A model generated the notes under the pieces. It saw only the letters and a list, made by a program, of their open reading frames with translations, did not search any database and was not told where the DNA came from. From positions 1-60,026 of the forward strand of contig JAFYYJ010000040.1 in the NCBI GenBank assembly GCA_017557605.1: a stretch of 60,026 bases of DNA, given 5' to 3'. This DNA is from Salinivirgaceae bacterium. Lineage in GTDB: Bacteria; Bacteroidota; Bacteroidia; Bacteroidales; SZUA-534. Positions 1 through 7,726 of the stretch are shown here, piece by piece (position 1 is the stretch's first letter; each line of letters begins with the position of its first letter). Position numbers and translations under genes: made by a program.

Positions 1-512
1 TACTCCTTTGCCGAAAAATTCTTGTCAAACGAATCGTTATCAATGCCTATGTGTTTGTTATATAACGCTTTGATATACGGAAAAGCAACCCGGTCCTCGT
101 AGTCGAGATGCTCGTTCACTTCGGCATAATACTCCTTGAAAAACTTCTCGACAATGCTGATTTCGGTAGAGTTGTTGACATTGCGCAACTCGTCGATAAT
201 GTTTCTGATTTCGGGGTATTTCTCGTTGAGATAATATGCGTGAGTATTGTGCAGAAATTTGATTATCAGCGGAATATTCTCAACACCGAACTCCAGTTTC
301 GACTCAACCACAAATCCGTTGTAGATGTTTGAAACCGTGGTGAACAGATTGGTGTCAATGTTGTGCTCGGCACAGAACTCAGCCACGGTTTTGTCCTGCA
401 GTATGTAGTCAACTTCAAAATATTCAAGCACATAAAGCAAAGACGGACTGTTGTAGATTACATCGGCAAGTTTGCTTTCCGGTTTCAGATATTGACGACT
501 TTCGTTATACAT
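1..512 (-). CDS. Hemerythrin-domain protein, RIC/ScdA-like (C-terminus cut by window edge)
   Basis: The reading frame begins at an ATG (complement of 510-512) and runs off the left edge, so only the first 170 residues are present. The first ~70 residues resemble the N-terminal domain of the ScdA/YtfE iron-sulfur repair family but lack its CCGG motif. The rest is a four-helix hemerythrin type: His pairs in HNTHAYY and the NEHLDYED segment supply the usual His and acidic di-iron ligands. Members bind a di-iron centre and are tied to repair of iron-sulfur clusters or to NO and oxygen stress in the cytoplasm. It has no signal peptide. The family call is from motif reading and the missing C-terminus could change the subfamily. 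Confidence 0.72.
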   Translation of the reverse strand, partial: MYNESRQYLKPESKLADVIYNSPSLLYVLEYFEVDYILQDKTVAEFCAEHNIDTNLFTTVSNIYNGFVVESKLEFGVENIPLIIKFLHNTHAYYLNEKYPEIRNIIDELRNVNNSTEISIVEKFFKEYYAEVNEHLDYEDRVAFPYIKALYNKHIGIDNDSFDKNFSAKE

Positions 513-621
513 AACATTTTGCTTTTCAACGATTAAACATCTTTCGACAAGGTATGTGACGCTTCACACAACGTGTCAAAAATAATTCATCGTCGGCGAA
601 TTTTAAAAGTTTTTATGACTT

Positions 622-2241
622 TCAAATCGACTCAATAAACTTCACAATCGCATCGCGGTCGGGTTTTGAAAGGGCGCGGAAACGTTCAACAGTCCAGCGG
701 GCGTCGCTTTGGCTGCTTCCGTGCCACATAATGGCTTCCAAAACGGTGCGGGCGCGGCAGTCGTGCATACGGTCGTCGGCACCAGTGCAGAGACGCGACA
801 GACCTCGGCCCCAAAGCGGTGTTGTTCGGCACCATTCGCCGCGTATGTCGTTCACCATAAACAATCTATGCTGAACCATATCGGTGTAGGGCCAGATTTT
901 CTGATGCGGATAGCGCGGCATATCGGCGTTGCTGAACATTCCGTTCGGGTCAACAATGTTGTCGTCGCCAGTGGTCCACGACGGACGGTGGCAAGCCGCA
1001 CAGCCAATCTCACGGAAAAGGTCGTGACCGCGAGCCACGTCGGGGTCGTCAAGATTGCGGGCGGCAGGCACGGCAAGTCCGCGGTGCCAAATCATAAAGT
1101 TTTTGTAGTCGTTGTCGCTCATTTCGGGCTTGGCAACATTCTTCGATTCGCCGTCAATAGTTTCTTTTCCAGTTAGATAGCGGTAAATATCATACTCAAC
1201 GCCTTTGTCGGTTTTCTCGTTGGGGAAATAGTTGTAGAATTCGGCCTGAACATCAGGGTCTTTCGATGCTACCGATGCGTAAGTGGCTGTCATATAATGA
1301 TATCGACGGTCGGAACGAGTCACGTTGGTGATGTTCCAGATAGCATTGGCACCAGCGGCGTCGAGTAGCGGACCGCGCGACAGAGCGTAGGTGAACCGTT
1401 TGGCGTACTTTTCGCCCGTCAGGCCCGAATATTGGCTTGCCCAATCGCTACCGTTCCAAATGGCGGGGTTCAGGCTTGCGCCGACGGCTGTCTCTTTGAT
1501 ATACTGCGCTTTAATCGAGTCATCGGGAATGGCGTCGAGCAAACCCGTGCCATACACGCCAATGGTTGATTCGAGACGGATGCCAACCTCGCTGATGTCG
1601 ATATTGACAATCTCACCATCGCGTTTGGCCTGAATTGGCACGTAGAACGCGCTTGCGGGAATCTTCACTTCGGGGTAGATGAGTTCGTATTGCTCGCCAT
1701 CGTCGAACTTGTTGCCCCACTCATCGGTGTAGGTCAGCCAGTCGATTGTGATTTGGTTCTCGTCAATCGGCGCTTTGAACGGCGCCACGGCCAGTGTCTG
1801 CGGCATTCCGGTTACCGATGTCAGATAGCCGTTTGTTGTAACATCGTACAAAACAAGAAGATAACCATTACCCATATCGGTGGCACGGTAGTGTGTTTGG
1901 CGTTTGCCGTGTCCGTACGACGGGTGGCAGTAAAGGCAGCCGTTGCGCACCATCAGCGGGCCCAGACCCTTGAAGGCGCTGTTTGTGTCCTGCGTAAAAT
2001 CGCGCTCAAAAAAGTATTCGCCAAGTTTGAACGCTTGCGCGAAAGTGCCTGTGTTGCAGGCCGGTGTTGGTTGCTCGTAAGCCGATGCCCCAGCGTTGAA
2101 AACCGTTCCCAAACGGCCACCGGCATAATACTCATCGTTGTCGACGACAGGGTTGGGCGTTGGGTCGTCCTCGTTGTCGCGGCAGCCAGCCATCAGTATC
2201 GATGCTGCCATTGCAAGAGTCAATAAATCAAGATGTTTCAT
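622..2241 (-). CDS. Di-haem c-type oxidoreductase lipoprotein (DUF1111 / 'di-haem thiol oxidoreductase' type)
   Basis: The 539-residue product starts with a lipoprotein signal peptide ending LMAGC (Cys20), followed by Arg-Asp-Asn-Glu-Asp-Asp, an acidic tract like the surface-export signal of Bacteroidota lipoproteins. Two haem c sites are visible: CLYCH at residues 102-106 and CAACH near residue 414. The size and two-haem layout match the di-haem oxidoreductases related to cytochrome c peroxidase. It is the last gene of a minus-strand operon after the porin-like gene and the imelysin gene, 102 bases behind the latter. In other Bacteroidota and proteobacteria this family is found next to imelysins, which suggests a role in iron oxidation or reduction at the cell surface. 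The substrate cannot be told from sequence. Confidence 0.85.
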   Translation of the reverse strand: MKHLDLLTLAMAASILMAGCRDNEDDPTPNPVVDNDEYYAGGRLGTVFNAGASAYEQPTPACNTGTFAQAFKLGEYFFERDFTQDTNSAFKGLGPLMVRNGCLYCHPSYGHGKRQTHYRATDMGNGYLLVLYDVTTNGYLTSVTGMPQTLAVAPFKAPIDENQITIDWLTYTDEWGNKFDDGEQYELIYPEVKIPASAFYVPIQAKRDGEIVNIDISEVGIRLESTIGVYGTGLLDAIPDDSIKAQYIKETAVGASLNPAIWNGSDWASQYSGLTGEKYAKRFTYALSRGPLLDAAGANAIWNITNVTRSDRRYHYMTATYASVASKDPDVQAEFYNYFPNEKTDKGVEYDIYRYLTGKETIDGESKNVAKPEMSDNDYKNFMIWHRGLAVPAARNLDDPDVARGHDLFREIGCAACHRPSWTTGDDNIVDPNGMFSNADMPRYPHQKIWPYTDMVQHRLFMVNDIRGEWCRTTPLWGRGLSRLCTGADDRMHDCRARTVLEAIMWHGSSQSDARWTVERFRALSKPDRDAIVKFIESI

Positions 2242-2276
2242 AGTTCAAAATTTTATTAATCGTTTATGCCAGAAAT

Positions 2277-2306
2277 GCACCGATGCAAATTAGCACCGGT
2301 GCAAAT
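2277..2306. repeat. Tandem 14-bp direct repeat between imelysin and di-haem genes
   Basis: GCACCGATGCAAAT (2277-2290) is followed after TA by GCACCGGTGCAAAT (2293-2306), one mismatch. The second copy contains the palindrome GCACCGGTGC. It lies in the 102-base gap upstream of the di-haem gene. It could be an operator or part of an internal promoter (minus strand reads CTAATTTGC here, one base short of a TAnnTTTG box). The role is inference. Confidence 0.5.
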
Positions 2307-2343
2307 CATTTTCATTTAAAAATCAATCTTCAGTAAAATGTGT

Positions 2344-3480
2344 CTATTCTATTTTTCCTTTAAGTGCGTCAAGAGCATCGTCCAAAGCCTCAAGTGCCGC
2401 AATTGCCTCGCCTGCCGAAGCATCGGTGAAGTTGAGCACGAACGGGCGTTTCATATTGTTCACCTTTTCGAGAGCGGTCTCGAGAGCCGACATTGCAAAA
2501 TTTGCCTCGTTAGGCGCAACACTTAGCAGATAAGCCATCAGCGACTTCTCGGCAGGCACTGCGCCCGAAACATTCAAACCGCCATAAAGTGCGTGTTTAC
2601 AACTCATTACATTGTCGTAAAAATCCTGAATTGAGTTTTGAGCGTTGGGCGATTCAATATAGTTGACATCTTCGCCAGTGTGCGGCGCGCCGATTTTTGA
2701 GTGAGCCACCTCGTCGATAATGTCTTGGCAGCCTTCAATAATCTGTATCGATGCCAATTCAACTGTTTTCCAGCGCGAGCCAGCGTTTCCTGCGGTCTTG
2801 AACTCTTCGCCAAAGAAATCTTCGGGTTCCATCTCGTTTTCTTCAAGAACAGCGGCCTTGTTGGCGGCAACATTCTCGTTTCCAGCCCAAGCGGCTTCCA
2901 ATCGGCAGGCCGACAGGAACAAATCGGCGGCTACGGCTTGGCAGTAGTAAACCTCATCGGCAGTCAGGTCGGCAGCGGCACGCGGTTGTCCGTCGCGGAA
3001 AATCACATACTCAAGTGCGTGAGAACCAGTCAGGTTCTGACCTGTGGCAACATTTTGGTCGATAACTGCGGCATCGTCCTCGTTGGTGGCAGGGTGATAC
3101 TTGCTCATCAGGTTGTTGAAAACCGTAACGTCGAACGGCCAGGTGTCGATATGCGGGTCGATTCCGTAGCCCGAAGCCGCGCCAAACAAAAACGCTTCCG
3201 ACCATTCCCAATATTGGCGTGAAGTTTTCCATAAATCGCAGACTGCCTTTAGTTTAGCGTCGCTCTTGTCGGCAGCGAAAGCATCAATGGCGTCTTGCAT
3301 TTTAGCGCACTCATCGGCCAAACCTTTGTAAGTCGGGATAACCGTGTTGTTTACAAACATCTCATTAGCCGCCTGAAGTTGGCTGTTCAGTTTGTCATCA
3401 CCATCGTCGTCGTCTTTGCAGGCCACAAACACCGTTGCAACCATTGCCAAAGCAATAATACTTCTGAATTTCTGTTTCAT
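2344..3480 (-). CDS. Imelysin-family lipoprotein (iron-regulated protein A / peptidase M75-like)
   Basis: The 378-residue protein has a lipoprotein signal with Cys21 in VFVACKDDDD; the run of Lys and Asp after Cys fits the Bacteroidota signal for export to the cell surface. The family hallmark GxHxxE is present as GSHALE (Gly152, His154, Glu157). A second conserved stretch, YGIDPHIDTWPFD (residues 105-117), matches the imelysin fold. Imelysins are helical-bundle proteins linked to iron uptake and to haem or ferrous iron binding; they are named after a peptidase but proteolysis is not well supported for most. It sits between a porin-like gene (70 bases upstream) and the di-haem oxidoreductase, so the three probably act on the same metal substrate. 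Confidence 0.9.
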   Translation of the reverse strand: MKQKFRSIIALAMVATVFVACKDDDDGDDKLNSQLQAANEMFVNNTVIPTYKGLADECAKMQDAIDAFAADKSDAKLKAVCDLWKTSRQYWEWSEAFLFGAASGYGIDPHIDTWPFDVTVFNNLMSKYHPATNEDDAAVIDQNVATGQNLTGSHALEYVIFRDGQPRAAADLTADEVYYCQAVAADLFLSACRLEAAWAGNENVAANKAAVLEENEMEPEDFFGEEFKTAGNAGSRWKTVELASIQIIEGCQDIIDEVAHSKIGAPHTGEDVNYIESPNAQNSIQDFYDNVMSCKHALYGGLNVSGAVPAEKSLMAYLLSVAPNEANFAMSALETALEKVNNMKRPFVLNFTDASAGEAIAALEALDDALDALKGKIE

Positions 3481-3550
3481 CTTTTTTGTAATTTATTGTT
3501 TGTTAAAATGATAATTCGTTTTGTTTAATCGGTCAATCCTAAATCCTAAC

Positions 3551-4843
3551 TCATTTGAACCATCCGCAGTAAGCCACGCCCACTGAAACCGACGGCTCGT
3601 TGTTGTATGGCGATTTGAAGAACCGTTCCGAATATTCGGCTTTCACAACAATTTCAGGCACTGGATAGTAATTGATTCCCAATGCGATACGCTGTTTCTC
3701 GCACCACTCGTATGCGGCGGCGTTGGTGCCCTTAAGCATCGAGTTGTAGTACTCATATCTTCCGAATACAATAAACTTTTGATTTTCAGCCGCAAAACGC
3801 TCAATGTGGCCGAACACGTTGTATCCGATTTCACCACCCGCAGTGGCGGCGTCAGAAGCCACAGGTTGGTGTTTGCTTGGGCTGCCGTCTTGCCCGACGT
3901 GTGTCGGAAAATTCTTATTGAACGCAGTAATCTCATCAGCATCAGACAAATGCGCCATAAGCGCGTTTCCGCGAATGGTCAGATTGCTGCGGCGGTACTG
4001 GAAATCGAACGCGCCAATGGTGAGCACGCCTTTAACCTTCTCGTATTTTGTTCCAATGCTCTTGAGCGTATTATTAAATGTGGTGCCGCAGTATCCGCTT
4101 GCCGACAGCCGAAGCCCGCCAATAGGTTGGAAATCAATGCGTGCCGCACCAGCGTAACTGTTGGCGATTTTGAATTCATAGGGACTTGCCGCGCCGTATT
4201 TCACAAAGCAATCGGCACCAAACCGTTCGGCATCGAGTCCCGACAAAAACATCGCCTCGTAGCGCAGTTTCCCGACTTGCCCCCACACGCTCACGCCCGT
4301 TTGGTGCCACGTGCAAGGCAGCATACTGCTTTCGCCTTCGGGTCGGTAAACGGTGTAAAACTCAATCGGCATATGGTGCTTGTTCACAGCGCCCACGGGC
4401 ACAACCATTTCGCCCATACGAATGTTCAGTTTCGGACCAAAACTTTTTTGCAGCCAGAACTGCTCGAGTCCAACCTCGCCGCCACGCTCAATTTCAGCCT
4501 CGTACTCGCCCGACTCATCGGCATCAATCTCAACCGCCGACTCGGTTCCGCCGTGCTCAAACTCAATTTCGGTGCCCATCGTCCAGCCGCGGCCGAAGTC
4601 GTAGCCAATATTAATGACCACGTGCGGCAGGTCGAACTGCCCGTGGCTATTGTCGTCTTTGTGTTGTTCGGGGAAACGGTAGCGATTGAAGTGTCCGCTG
4701 TAGAAATTGCGTGTCGCAACGGCCTCGCCGTATCCGCCAATGGTTAGGCGCGGTGCGGTTTTCGTTGAATCTTGCGCCAATGTCGGCACGCCCGATAAAA
4801 CCAACGCTGCGGCCGCCATTGCCATTATCTTACAATTGTTCAT
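3551..4843 (-). CDS. Outer-membrane beta-barrel porin-like protein, first gene of the imelysin operon
   Basis: The 430-residue product has a cleavable signal peptide (about residues 1-24, ending PTLAQ). The mature part shows the alternating hydrophobic/polar pattern and aromatic girdles of an outer-membrane barrel and finishes with VSVGVAYCGWFK-like terminal strand. Segments such as YDFGRGWTMGTEIEFEHGG and NIRMGEMVVPVGAVNKHH resemble phosphate-selective-porin type barrels. Several His/Asp/Glu-rich loops (for example HKDDNSHG) could meet metal or anion substrates, but that is inference. It begins the minus-strand unit with imelysin and the di-haem oxidoreductase. A -7-like CAACTTTG lies about 20 bases upstream of the start on the minus strand. 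Confidence 0.8.
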   Translation of the reverse strand: MNNCKIMAMAAAALVLSGVPTLAQDSTKTAPRLTIGGYGEAVATRNFYSGHFNRYRFPEQHKDDNSHGQFDLPHVVINIGYDFGRGWTMGTEIEFEHGGTESAVEIDADESGEYEAEIERGGEVGLEQFWLQKSFGPKLNIRMGEMVVPVGAVNKHHMPIEFYTVYRPEGESSMLPCTWHQTGVSVWGQVGKLRYEAMFLSGLDAERFGADCFVKYGAASPYEFKIANSYAGAARIDFQPIGGLRLSASGYCGTTFNNTLKSIGTKYEKVKGVLTIGAFDFQYRRSNLTIRGNALMAHLSDADEITAFNKNFPTHVGQDGSPSKHQPVASDAATAGGEIGYNVFGHIERFAAENQKFIVFGRYEYYNSMLKGTNAAAYEWCEKQRIALGINYYPVPEIVVKAEYSERFFKSPYNNEPSVSVGVAYCGWFK

Positions 4844-5158
4844 TGTCCGTAAAATTTACGGCGCAAAGTTGCCCACGCAAGGCAAGGCGGTCAATCCCCA
4901 CTAATTGCCATTTTCGCCCTGCGGCGATAGTGGTTTGTTATTAGCCGAAAATGGGGATATCGGAAGGTGAGAAATCACTACAAATGGTGATTCGTTAGTT
5001 GTTTTTTATTACGCTTTCGCGAAAATTGCCACCAAGCCGTTTGCCAATTCCGTGCATTCGCGGCTCGTCCCTCGCCGCTGCAAAATCCGAATGGTTTGGA
5101 GAAACTAAAATTTCTCTAAAATAGATTGTATATGCGTTGCGGAAACCATTTGTTGCGA
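4844..5158. other. 315-base intergenic stretch: porin promoter side and short inverted repeats, no gene
   Basis: No convincing gene lies here. Next to the porin start there is a possible promoter (minus strand CAACTTTG, about 4869-4876). Further out, GTGA-4-TCAC at 4967-4978 overlaps AATCAC-8-GTGATT (4973-4978 and 4987-4992), a set of small inverted repeats that might be an operator. The 84-residue minus frame at 4995-5249 overlaps the YigZ gene and has no family features, so I leave it out. Confidence 0.4.
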
Positions 5159-5764
5159 TTATCCAGCGATTTTCAAACCTTCGATTTTCAATAGTTTCAG
5201 CCGCAGAGTTTCGCCTTGTTTTTTTCGTATCGACAGGTCGATAGAGCATTGGTTGTCAAACTGTTGGTTGGTTTGCTGCGGATTTTCCTCTTTCAGCACC
5301 CGCATCACATCGTTCATTGCGGCGTAGTCGAATTTGATTGTGAAGCGGTCTTGCTCAAACTGCTCAACAATCTGGTTGTTGGCAATGGCATCGGAAGCGG
5401 CTGTGCGATAGGCGTTTATCAGTCCTGGAACGCCTAATTTGGTGCCGCCAAAATAGCGCACCACAACAATAAGAACGTTGGTCAGGTTGGCCGACTGTAT
5501 CTGCCCCAAAATCGGTGGCCCCGACGAGTTGGCCGGCTCGCCGTCGTCGCTGCAGCGATAGGTTTTCATATCGGCACCCAAACGGAAGGCGTACACGTGG
5601 TGACGGGCATCGAAGTAGGTCTTTTTCAAGTCTTTGATATGCTGACGAACCTCGTCTTCGGTCGTCACCGGCCACGCAAAAGCCAGAAAACGGCTGCCCT
5701 TTTCCTTGTAAACGCCTTCGGAATATCCGCTGAATGTCAAATATTTATCGCTGTCGGCATCCAT
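5159..5764 (-). CDS. YigZ/IMPACT family protein (UPF0029)
   Basis: The 201-residue protein has the UPF0029 N-terminal domain (residues ~10-120): KGSRFLAFAWPV, DARHHVYAFRLG, DDGEPANSSGPPIL and VVRYFGGTKLGVPGL are the family signature stretches. The C-terminal ~60 residues correspond to the DUF1949 ferredoxin-like domain. Relatives include bacterial YigZ and the eukaryotic translation regulator IMPACT; the bacterial role is not settled. Its ATG overlaps the stop of the B3/B4 gene by one base (TAATG), so the two are translationally coupled in a minus-strand operon. Confidence 0.93.
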   Translation of the reverse strand: MDADSDKYLTFSGYSEGVYKEKGSRFLAFAWPVTTEDEVRQHIKDLKKTYFDARHHVYAFRLGADMKTYRCSDDGEPANSSGPPILGQIQSANLTNVLIVVVRYFGGTKLGVPGLINAYRTAASDAIANNQIVEQFEQDRFTIKFDYAAMNDVMRVLKEENPQQTNQQFDNQCSIDLSIRKKQGETLRLKLLKIEGLKIAG

Positions 5765-6426
5765 TATTCAATAATATTTGTGCTGATGTCGGTTGCGGCA
5801 GCATATTTCTCAAGAAGTTGTCGAGTGTAATCGAACAACTCAGGCAGCAATGCCGGGCCGTCGTATGCGTTGACAACCATCAGGAAATGACTGGTTTCGA
5901 GACTCATAGCCGTGCGTTCCTCATCGCTTGTGGGGGTACCGAAGCCGCTGACAGCATCGCGCAGCACTGGCAGACCGGCAATGTTGAGCGGTCCGCGGCC
6001 AATGCCGTTGTAGGGTTCTCCTTCGCGTCCGATTCCGGCCACAACATCACCCTCGACCTTGTCAGCATCGAAACCGCCGATTGAGTAGCCATAGCGCATC
6101 GACACAAGGTTCACCAAATCCACCATAGTGTTTATTTGGTACAGGTCGTTGCCCTTGACAATGCGGCGCATCAGAGCCTCGGCGCTGGGGCGATAGCGGC
6201 TCGGGTCCTTGCCGCAAACGGTGTACATCCGGCGCGTGGCGGCAATCTGCGGCTGCTCTTTTATGCTGTCGAACGTCAGAGTGTTGCGAATCTCTGCTGT
6301 CAGGGCGGCAATTTCGCGCCACAAATCATCGCTGAACGCCGTGTTTTGCACGCGGCACTCCATCACGCCAAGTGCCATTCCAGGATTGGCTGTTTTAAGT
6401 TCTTGACTTATTGATACTTTAATCAT
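5764..6426 (-). CDS. B3/B4 tRNA-binding domain protein (phenylalanyl-tRNA synthetase beta-chain related)
   Basis: The 220-residue protein is a stand-alone B3/B4 domain. Typical stretches are SRYRPSAEALMRRI, LYQINTMVDLVNLVSM and GYSIGGFDADKV. The domain is the editing module of bacterial PheRS beta subunits, and free copies are thought to hydrolyse mischarged tRNA or act on other substrates; the exact role is unknown. The start overlaps the last eight bases of the upstream 39-residue gene and the end overlaps yigZ by one base. The chain YbjQ / small membrane protein / B3-B4 / YigZ therefore reads as a single transcript. Confidence 0.9.
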   Translation of the reverse strand: MIKVSISQELKTANPGMALGVMECRVQNTAFSDDLWREIAALTAEIRNTLTFDSIKEQPQIAATRRMYTVCGKDPSRYRPSAEALMRRIVKGNDLYQINTMVDLVNLVSMRYGYSIGGFDADKVEGDVVAGIGREGEPYNGIGRGPLNIAGLPVLRDAVSGFGTPTSDEERTAMSLETSHFLMVVNAYDGPALLPELFDYTRQLLEKYAAATDISTNIIE

Positions 6427-6538
6427 TGCGTTTCTCGAAATCCTCTTCTTTTTTAATCCTGATACGGCGAATAATCAAGCCGATAATGATAACAATAGAA
6501 ACCGCCCAAACAATGCCGTATAATATTCCAATTATCAT
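6419..6538 (-). CDS. 39-residue single-span membrane protein (unannotated small gene)
   Basis: On the minus strand an ATG at 6536-6538 opens a 39-codon frame ending in TAA at 6419-6421. The product starts MIIGILYGIVWAVSIV and has one hydrophobic helix (about residues 2-23), followed by RRIRIKK and an acidic tail ending EKRND. The positive residues after the helix predict N-out/C-in topology. The start lies one base after the stop of ybjQ, and the frame overlaps the start of the B3/B4 gene by eight bases (ATGATTAA), so it sits exactly where a coupled gene would. I do not recognise a family. A role as anchor for one of its cytoplasmic neighbours is a guess. Confidence 0.7.
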   Translation of the reverse strand: MIIGILYGIVWAVSIVIIIGLIIRRIRIKKEEDFEKRND

Positions 6539-6539
6539 A

Positions 6540-6854
6540 TTACCTGAGTTTTACAGCTGTTCCGTAGGCCAGAATCTCGGCTGCGCCTTGGGTAATTACC
6601 GAAGTGGCGAAAGCCATTCCGACAATGGCGTCGGCGCCCAAACGCTCTGCATCTTTAATCATACGCTGCATTGCCTGCTCACGCGAATCGGCCTGAAGAC
6701 GAGTGTATTCCTCAATCTCGCCGCCTACAATGTTCTTGAGGCCTGCCATAAAATCGTTGCCAATATGTTTGGCGCGAACGGTGCTTCCGCGAGCGATTCC
6801 CAAAATCTGCTCAATCTCCCGATTGGGAACGGTGTGTGTGGTTGTAACAATCAT
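6540..6854 (-). CDS. YbjQ/UPF0145 family protein (heavy-metal-binding-domain annotation)
   Basis: The 104-residue product matches the UPF0145/DUF74 fold: TTTHTVPNREIEQILGI at the N-terminus, the central AKHIGNDFMAGLKNIVGG, and DAERLGADAIVGMAF. Members form pentameric or higher rings; database names mention heavy-metal binding, but the function is unproven. It heads the operon with the 39-residue membrane protein, the B3/B4 protein and YigZ. The length is normal for the family. Confidence 0.93.
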   Translation of the reverse strand: MIVTTTHTVPNREIEQILGIARGSTVRAKHIGNDFMAGLKNIVGGEIEEYTRLQADSREQAMQRMIKDAERLGADAIVGMAFATSVITQGAAEILAYGTAVKLR

Positions 6855-6911
6855 AATTTATTGATTAACTGATTAATAGAACACTGATTTGTATTTTGAC
6901 ATTATTATGCT

Positions 6912-7634
6912 TTACTCACCATTAAACTTCTTCAGTTTCAAATCGATAGCAGACTTCACCGCGTCCAATAATTCCGCGTCGGAATCGGCTTTTATCGGCT
7001 CGCCTATCCAAAAATCGACATCGGTGCGCCATTTGCCCATCTGACGATAGAAGTTGGTCAGAAACGACTCGTCGCCCCAGACCATATTTGGGTCGTGATA
7101 GAATATGGCGGTTGGAACAACGGGAGTGCCGGTTGTCTGCGCAATCTTAAATGAACCGTGTTTAAACGGAGCGGTCAGCTTTTCGTCTTTTATACCACCT
7201 TCGGGGAACAGAATCACGCTACCTCCTTTGTCAATCTCGGCCTTGATAGCACGCATTGTGGCAATTAGGCTGCTTTTACTACTGCGGTCCACCAGAATCA
7301 TCCGCGCAAGCCGCACGCTCCAGCCTATTATCGGCCAGCGGCCCAGCTCCTTTTTGGCCACTATCGAAGCCGGATAGCGCGAGAATGTGAGGAAAATATC
7401 GACGTAGCTGCGGTGGTTGGCCATCAGTATCACCCTCTGCAACGGTATCTGTCCCGAAAAGTTTACTTTGACGTTGAGAATTATAAGGCAAGTTCGTGCC
7501 CAGTTTTTAGTGATGAATCGGCTGATACGCGCACTGCCAAAACATATTACAAGTAGTATCAAGCCGACAAGCAAGAATATCAGCGATGCTATCACTACCA
7601 GAATAAGCCTTATGGTGGCAATTATTTGTTTCAT
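6912..7634 (-). CDS. plsC: 1-acyl-sn-glycerol-3-phosphate acyltransferase family protein
   Basis: The enzyme class moves an acyl chain from acyl-ACP or acyl-CoA to lysophosphatidate at the inner face of the cytoplasmic membrane. The catalytic HX4D motif is NHRSYVD (His74, Asp79) and the glycerophosphate-binding block is FPEGG near residue 143. An N-terminal hydrophobic helix (about residues 8-32) anchors it. I chose the Met of MKQIIAT at 7634; the longer frame to 7652 would begin upstream of a good -7 box (TAGTTTTG, complement of 7640-7647), so it would not be transcribed from it. A second acyltransferase is encoded at 35682. Confidence 0.88.
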   Translation of the reverse strand: MKQIIATIRLILVVIASLIFLLVGLILLVICFGSARISRFITKNWARTCLIILNVKVNFSGQIPLQRVILMANHRSYVDIFLTFSRYPASIVAKKELGRWPIIGWSVRLARMILVDRSSKSSLIATMRAIKAEIDKGGSVILFPEGGIKDEKLTAPFKHGSFKIAQTTGTPVVPTAIFYHDPNMVWGDESFLTNFYRQMGKWRTDVDFWIGEPIKADSDAELLDAVKSAIDLKLKKFNGE

Positions 7635-7639
7635 ATAGG

Positions 7640-7647
7640 CAAAACTA
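7640..7647 (-). promoter_or_regulatory. -7 promoter box of the acyltransferase gene
   Basis: The minus strand reads TAGTTTTG, matching the Bacteroidota -7 consensus TAnnTTTG, five bases upstream of the chosen ATG. A TTTG lies 25 bases further out (complement of 7673-7676), which is longer than the usual ~20 spacing. If real, the transcript would be leaderless or nearly so. Confidence 0.45.
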
Positions 7648-7726
7648 ATCATAAATGACGGAAATCATAGCGCAAACAGAATGGTATAATCGGTTTACAC
7701 TATATAATAATGTCATTTTAGAAGCA

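Noticed and set aside
709..1176. 155-codon plus-strand frame inside the di-haem gene
   Set aside because: It mirrors the antisense strand of a clear c-type cytochrome gene; no family features, no promoter or start signal.
3779..4747. 322-codon plus-strand frame antisense to the porin gene
   Set aside because: Long only because the GC-rich third positions of the porin remove stops on the other strand; Arg/Ala/His-rich and without domain features.
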